Origin: Chitinophagales bacterium
GTDB lineage: Bacteria > Bacteroidota > Bacteroidia > Chitinophagales > Chitinophagaceae
Length of the DNA: 19,039 nucleotides
Assembly: GCA_015654495.1 (NCBI GenBank)
Contig: JAATGW010000522.1
Coordinates: 1-19,039, forward strand
Direction of reading: 5' to 3'
Both the position numbers and the translations under genes were made by a program. The notes beneath the pieces are model-generated. The model did not search any database and was not told the origin of the DNA. It saw only the letters and a program-made list of their open reading frames with translations. Shown here piece by piece: positions 16,162 to 19,039 of the stretch. Every line of letters starts with the position of its first letter. Within the stretch, counting starts at the first letter, position 1.

Positions 16162-16503
16162 ATGAAAAGAATTTATTGGTTGCCCTACTGTACCACCAGC
16201 CTTGCAATAGTAAAAGAGTATGAACTGGATAAGAAAGGCTTTGAATTCCAGGACATCAAAACTGAAAAAATTACGGAAGATCAGATAAATGAAATGTACA
16301 GGCTTGCAGGTAGCTATGCAAAATTATTCAGCAAGAGAGCACTTAAATTCAGAGGCTGGGGACTTCATGAAAAAGAGCTGACAGAAGAAGACTACCGGAA
16401 ATATATACTCGAAGAATATACATTTCTGCGGAGACCTGTGATTATTTACGGGGACAGGATTTTTATCGGTATGGATAAAAGCCTGAAAAAAATGAAATGG
16501 TGA
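16162..16503 (+). CDS. ArsC/Spx-like thioredoxin-fold protein with CxxS motif
   Basis: A 113-residue protein starting at ATG 16162 (MKRIYWLPYC); an ATG at 16147 would add five residues before the first strand. Family marks include YELDKKGFEFQDIKTEKIT, LAGSYAKLFSKRALKFR and EEYTFLRRPVIIYGDRIFIG, the last holding the cis-proline strand seen in arsenate-reductase relatives. The usual CxTC or CxxC redox motif is CTTS here: C10 is kept and the second position is S13. It could be a thiol reductase using one cysteine, or a regulatory homologue. No ars genes are nearby, so arsenate reduction is not implied. Confidence 0.8.
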   Translation: MKRIYWLPYCTTSLAIVKEYELDKKGFEFQDIKTEKITEDQINEMYRLAGSYAKLFSKRALKFRGWGLHEKELTEEDYRKYILEEYTFLRRPVIIYGDRIFIGMDKSLKKMKW

Positions 16504-16813
16504 ACGGCCCGAGGTACTGCAGGTTAAGCGCTGAATTCAGATCGGGGTAAAACGCCGCGATTAGCTGGTAACTAACAGCCATTTTATATTATTGGCCGAT
16601 GTATTCTGAATGCCGCAGAAGCTATGAATGAATTTCTCATTCGGGCCCTTATAAAAAACATTTTTTATCTGCGAAGAGGGGACATATCAAAAATTCATGT
16701 TAGCCGAAGATTAACAAAGATAATCAGCGTTCTTTCAACATGCTAATTGAAATACAATGATGATAAGCGTTTAGTTACCGAATAACGATGGATGTAGTTC
16801 GTAGATTTGTTGG
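16504..16813. other. Intergenic stretch without a recognised gene
   Basis: About 310 bp. AACAGCCATTTTATATTATT at 16576-16595 resembles the leader of the REP-like units and may be a fragment. A 40-codon plus-strand frame (16624-16746, MNEFLIRALIKNIFY) has no support beyond being open. The downstream end carries the -7 element of the next gene. Confidence 0.4.
16802..16809 (+). promoter_or_regulatory. -7 element placing the start of the Uma2 gene at its ATG
   Basis: TAGATTTG matches TAnnTTTG and ends 4 bp before the ATG at 16814, so the mRNA would begin at or within a few bases of the start codon (leaderless). No clear -33 box is visible. Confidence 0.4.
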
Positions 16814-17428
16814 ATGGAAATAAGGGAACCGATAGCGGTATATGGCAGGAAAAAGCTCACTATAGAAGAATACCTTGACTGGGAGAAAGTCTCGCCTGAA
16901 AAGCATGAATATTATCAGGGCGAAGTATTCGCTATGGGAGGCCATGGAGAGTTATTGGCCATGTCAGGGGCGGGAAACCGGCATAATAAAATCTTCTCCA
17001 ACGTATTTGGTGGTCTTTTCCCTCAATTGAAAGGAACTGCATGTCAGCCATATGGTAGTGATATGCGGATACATATTCCTGAGAACAGCTTGTTTACTTA
17101 TCCGGATTTATCTATTGTGTGCGGAGATGTTCTATTAGCGGAAGTGGATGAAGATTCAATTATACAGCCGACAGTAATTTTTGAAATATTATCCCCTTCG
17201 ACAAAAAACTATGACCGCGGCGAAAAATTCAGATTGTACCGGGATATTCCTTCCTTAAAAGAATATATCCTTATTGATCCTCTATCAATTAAAATTGAGG
17301 CTTTTCGCCTAAATGATACAGGATTCTGGGAACTGGAAGAATTTAAATCAATGGATGGTATCTTCAAACTGGAGTCTGTTGGAGCTGTATTGCCGGTTGC
17401 TGAAATTTATGAAGGAATGCATTTGTAG
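16814..17428 (+). CDS. Uma2-family (DUF820) PD-(D/E)XK nuclease-fold protein
   Basis: A 204-residue protein with the family's LTIEEYLDWEKVSPEKHEYY start, AMSGAGNRHNKIFSNVFGGL, YGSDMRIHIPENSLFTYPDL (D98), IQPTVIFEILSPSTKNYDRG (E124) and the SLKEYILIDP strand. These carry the acidic residues of a restriction-endonuclease-like core. Uma2 proteins are widespread and mostly uncharacterised; DNA cleavage has not been shown for this one. Unusually, FAMGGHG at 39-45 seems to repeat the following AMSGAG, lengthening the loop before the conserved GNRHN. It may be a single-gene accessory element. Confidence 0.88.
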   Translation: MEIREPIAVYGRKKLTIEEYLDWEKVSPEKHEYYQGEVFAMGGHGELLAMSGAGNRHNKIFSNVFGGLFPQLKGTACQPYGSDMRIHIPENSLFTYPDLSIVCGDVLLAEVDEDSIIQPTVIFEILSPSTKNYDRGEKFRLYRDIPSLKEYILIDPLSIKIEAFRLNDTGFWELEEFKSMDGIFKLESVGAVLPVAEIYEGMHL

Positions 17429-17623
17429 TAAGAGGCAAAACCCGGTCCTGGAATTAAAATTCCTGAGACAATCAATGACGATTCGTGACAGAATCAGTTA
17501 CCAGGAATGATGGCTTTATACTTTATATACTGAACCAATTTAATAATAGCAAGGCGGAATTGCCATTTAAATTGATATTAATTGCGGCAATCCATTAATA
17601 AAGTAAATATTCAGGAATAATTT

Positions 17624-18109
17624 ATGATGGAAATTCGAAAAATCATTCCCGTTGATAAAGACGAAATCTGGGAGATTATTCACGAAGTGATTTCATCCGG
17701 CGATACCTACACATTTGCACCGGATTCATCAGAGGATGAAATGCTGGCATTCTGGTATGCAGAAGACAAATATTCCTATGTTGCAGTTGAAGATGGTAAG
17801 ATAGTCGGTACATTCTTCATGAAAAATAATCAACCTGGTCTGGGATCTCATGTTGCCAATGCCGGTTATATGGTTCCTTCACGGGCTGCCGGAAAAGGTG
17901 TGGGAAAAGCCATGTGCGTTTTTTCTCTGGCCGAAGCAAAACGTCTGGGTTTTTATGCCATGCAATTCAATTTCGTTGTGAAGACTAATGAAAGGGCAGT
18001 GAGGCTCTGGCAAAAAATAGGATTTCAGATTGTTGGAGAAATTCCTGATGCATTTAATCATAAGGAACTGGGACTAACAAATGCCTATATCATGTATAAG
18101 AAGCTGTAA
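17624..18109 (+). CDS. GNAT family N-acetyltransferase
   Basis: A 161-residue GNAT protein. VAVEDGKIVGTFFMKNNQPG is the central strand pair, ANAGYMVPSRAAGKGVGKAM (79-97) contains the RxxGxG-type acetyl-CoA loop, and TNERAVRLWQKIGFQIVGEIP is the usual C-terminal part. The acceptor is unknown. It starts at ATG 17624 or the next codon, ATG 17627. It stands alone, with about 195 bp before it and 155 bp after. Confidence 0.9.
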   Translation: MMEIRKIIPVDKDEIWEIIHEVISSGDTYTFAPDSSEDEMLAFWYAEDKYSYVAVEDGKIVGTFFMKNNQPGLGSHVANAGYMVPSRAAGKGVGKAMCVFSLAEAKRLGFYAMQFNFVVKTNERAVRLWQKIGFQIVGEIPDAFNHKELGLTNAYIMYKKL

Positions 18110-18215
18110 TTTTTTCTTTCGGGTTTTTGTTAATCGATAGCGGATCTACAGAACTGAACCGAAAAATCATTCGGCATTTTTGAAATGATTACAGTTATTT
18201 TACCACTAACTTTCA

Positions 18216-18243
18216 CGAATTCATTTATAACCGAATTCATTTA
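18216..18243 (+). repeat. Tandem CGAATTCATTTA direct repeats upstream of the amidohydrolase
   Basis: The 12-mer CGAATTCATTTA occurs at 18216-18227 and 18232-18243, a 16-bp period, 21 bp before the amidohydrolase ATG. It could be a regulator site or chance in AT-rich DNA. Confidence 0.35.
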
Positions 18244-18264
18244 CACCCGGCAAAAAATTAAACA

Positions 18265-19039
18265 ATGTTTAGAATTCTGACATTCCTGCTGATTTTCGCT
18301 CTTTCCAGTTCAGGCAATGCCCAAACAAAAAAAGTCACCGCAATAAAAGCTGGTCGTCTCGTAGATACGGAAGCGGGCCGCATATTGGAAAATCAGGTGA
18401 TACTGATCGTTAACGACATTATTACTGCTGTAGGATCTGGCGTGTCCATTCCAAAAGAGGCAGTAGTTATTGATCTCAACAAAGCAACTGTATTACCGGG
18501 TTTGATAGACTGCCATACGCATATTACATTTCAGCCGGATGGCGATTACTATGCAATGATGTTCAGAGAATCAGTAATTGATATGGCGGTTAAAGCGCAT
18601 CTCTATGCAAAACGCACGCTGGAAGCCGGTTTCACTACAATCCGCGATGTAGGCTCTCAGGCTTTCCTCGATGTATCATTGCGTAATGCCATCAACAAAG
18701 GAACTATAGAAGGACCGAGAATACTCTGTGCAACTACGTTTATCGGATCTACCGGAAGTCATGGTGATTTGAATGGATTTTCACCGTTCCTTGATTCTAA
18801 ATTTCCGCCCGAAATGAGCGGTGTTGCCAATGGTGTTGAAGAACTCCGGAAACTTGTTCGTTATAATATAAAATACGGGGCTGATCTGATTAAATTCGGA
18901 GCCGGAGCCGGCGTATTGAGCGAAGAAGAAAGTGTGGGAAATCCGCAATTCACACAGGAAGAAATGAATGCCATTGTTACGGAAGCCAAAATGTGGGGGA
19001 GAAAAACCTGTGCTCATGCGCATGGTACCGAAGCAATAA
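18265..19039 (+). CDS. Secreted amidohydrolase family protein (5' part, cut by window end)
   Basis: The first 258 codons of a metal-dependent amidohydrolase; the frame is open to the edge. Residues 1-20 are a signal peptide (MFRILTFLLIFALSSSGNAQ). IKAGRLVDTEAGRILENQ and VIDLNKATVLPGLIDCHTHI are the usual composite-domain entry, with the metal HxH at H84/H86. GADLIKFGAGAG supplies K210, the probable carboxylated bridging lysine, and CAHAHG supplies H251 and H253. This set matches the imidazolonepropionase/Xaa-Pro-dipeptidase-like branch, several of which are exported peptidases; the exact substrate is not readable. ATG 18265 is chosen for the signal peptide. Confidence 0.9.
   Translation, partial: MFRILTFLLIFALSSSGNAQTKKVTAIKAGRLVDTEAGRILENQVILIVNDIITAVGSGVSIPKEAVVIDLNKATVLPGLIDCHTHITFQPDGDYYAMMFRESVIDMAVKAHLYAKRTLEAGFTTIRDVGSQAFLDVSLRNAINKGTIEGPRILCATTFIGSTGSHGDLNGFSPFLDSKFPPEMSGVANGVEELRKLVRYNIKYGADLIKFGAGAGVLSEEESVGNPQFTQEEMNAIVTEAKMWGRKTCAHAHGTEAI

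Noticed and set aside
16162..16503. True arsenate reductase in an ars operon
   Set aside because: No arsR, arsB or acr3 neighbours and the redox motif is CTTS.
16624..16746. 40-codon open frame between the ArsC-like and Uma2 genes
   Set aside because: No ribosome binding site, no family resemblance, and such a length is common by chance.

Overview
The window looks like a piece of a Bacteroidota chromosome, most likely from the Chitinophagaceae/Sphingobacteriia side. The grounds are near-perfect TAnnTTTG -7 promoter elements, weak Shine-Dalgarno sequences, secreted proteins ending their signal peptides in A-Q, a sigma-70/membrane-protein pair of the kind common in that group, and clusters of short palindromic repeats. 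Taxonomy is inferred from these features and protein style only.

Layout. Positions 1-493 are a tandem cluster of REP-like hairpin units. On the minus strand follow two secreted proteins in an apparent operon: a DUF1080-PA14 protein (2551-4395) and a sorbosone-dehydrogenase-like beta-propeller fused to an azurin-type copper domain (494-2530). uvrB (4600-6639) precedes them on the same strand. A second REP cluster (about 6646-7010), in inverted orientation to the first, starts right next to the uvrB start codon. Together the two clusters bracket these three genes. Positions 7143-8055 hold no ordinary gene but contain a strong plus-strand terminator (7840-7863) downstream of a segment that can fold, and a long minus-strand reading frame broken by one stop.

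From 8056 to 14014 all genes are on the minus strand: a gingipain-like C25 peptidase with no signal peptide, overlapping a small downstream partner gene; a RimJ/RimL-type acetyltransferase; a secreted alpha/beta hydrolase; mgsA (methylglyoxal synthase); and recA. The recA upstream region carries a good -7 element, two tandem inverted repeats that look like an operator, and a minus-strand terminator with no gene in front of it.

From 14315 on there are plus-strand genes: a secreted DUF4920 protein, then (after a minus-strand ECF sigma factor and its overlapping membrane partner) an ArsC/Spx-like protein, a Uma2-family nuclease-fold protein, a second GNAT acetyltransferase, and the first 258 codons of a secreted amidohydrolase that runs off the window edge.

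Most of this is ordinary chromosome: DNA repair (uvrB, recA), central metabolism (mgsA) and periplasmic carbohydrate or alcohol chemistry. The parts that deserve attention are the cytoplasmic caspase-fold peptidase pair, the possible structured RNA at 7560-7863, the dyad sites and orphan terminator above recA, and the repeat clusters that have invaded right up to gene boundaries. I do not claim a proven new system.
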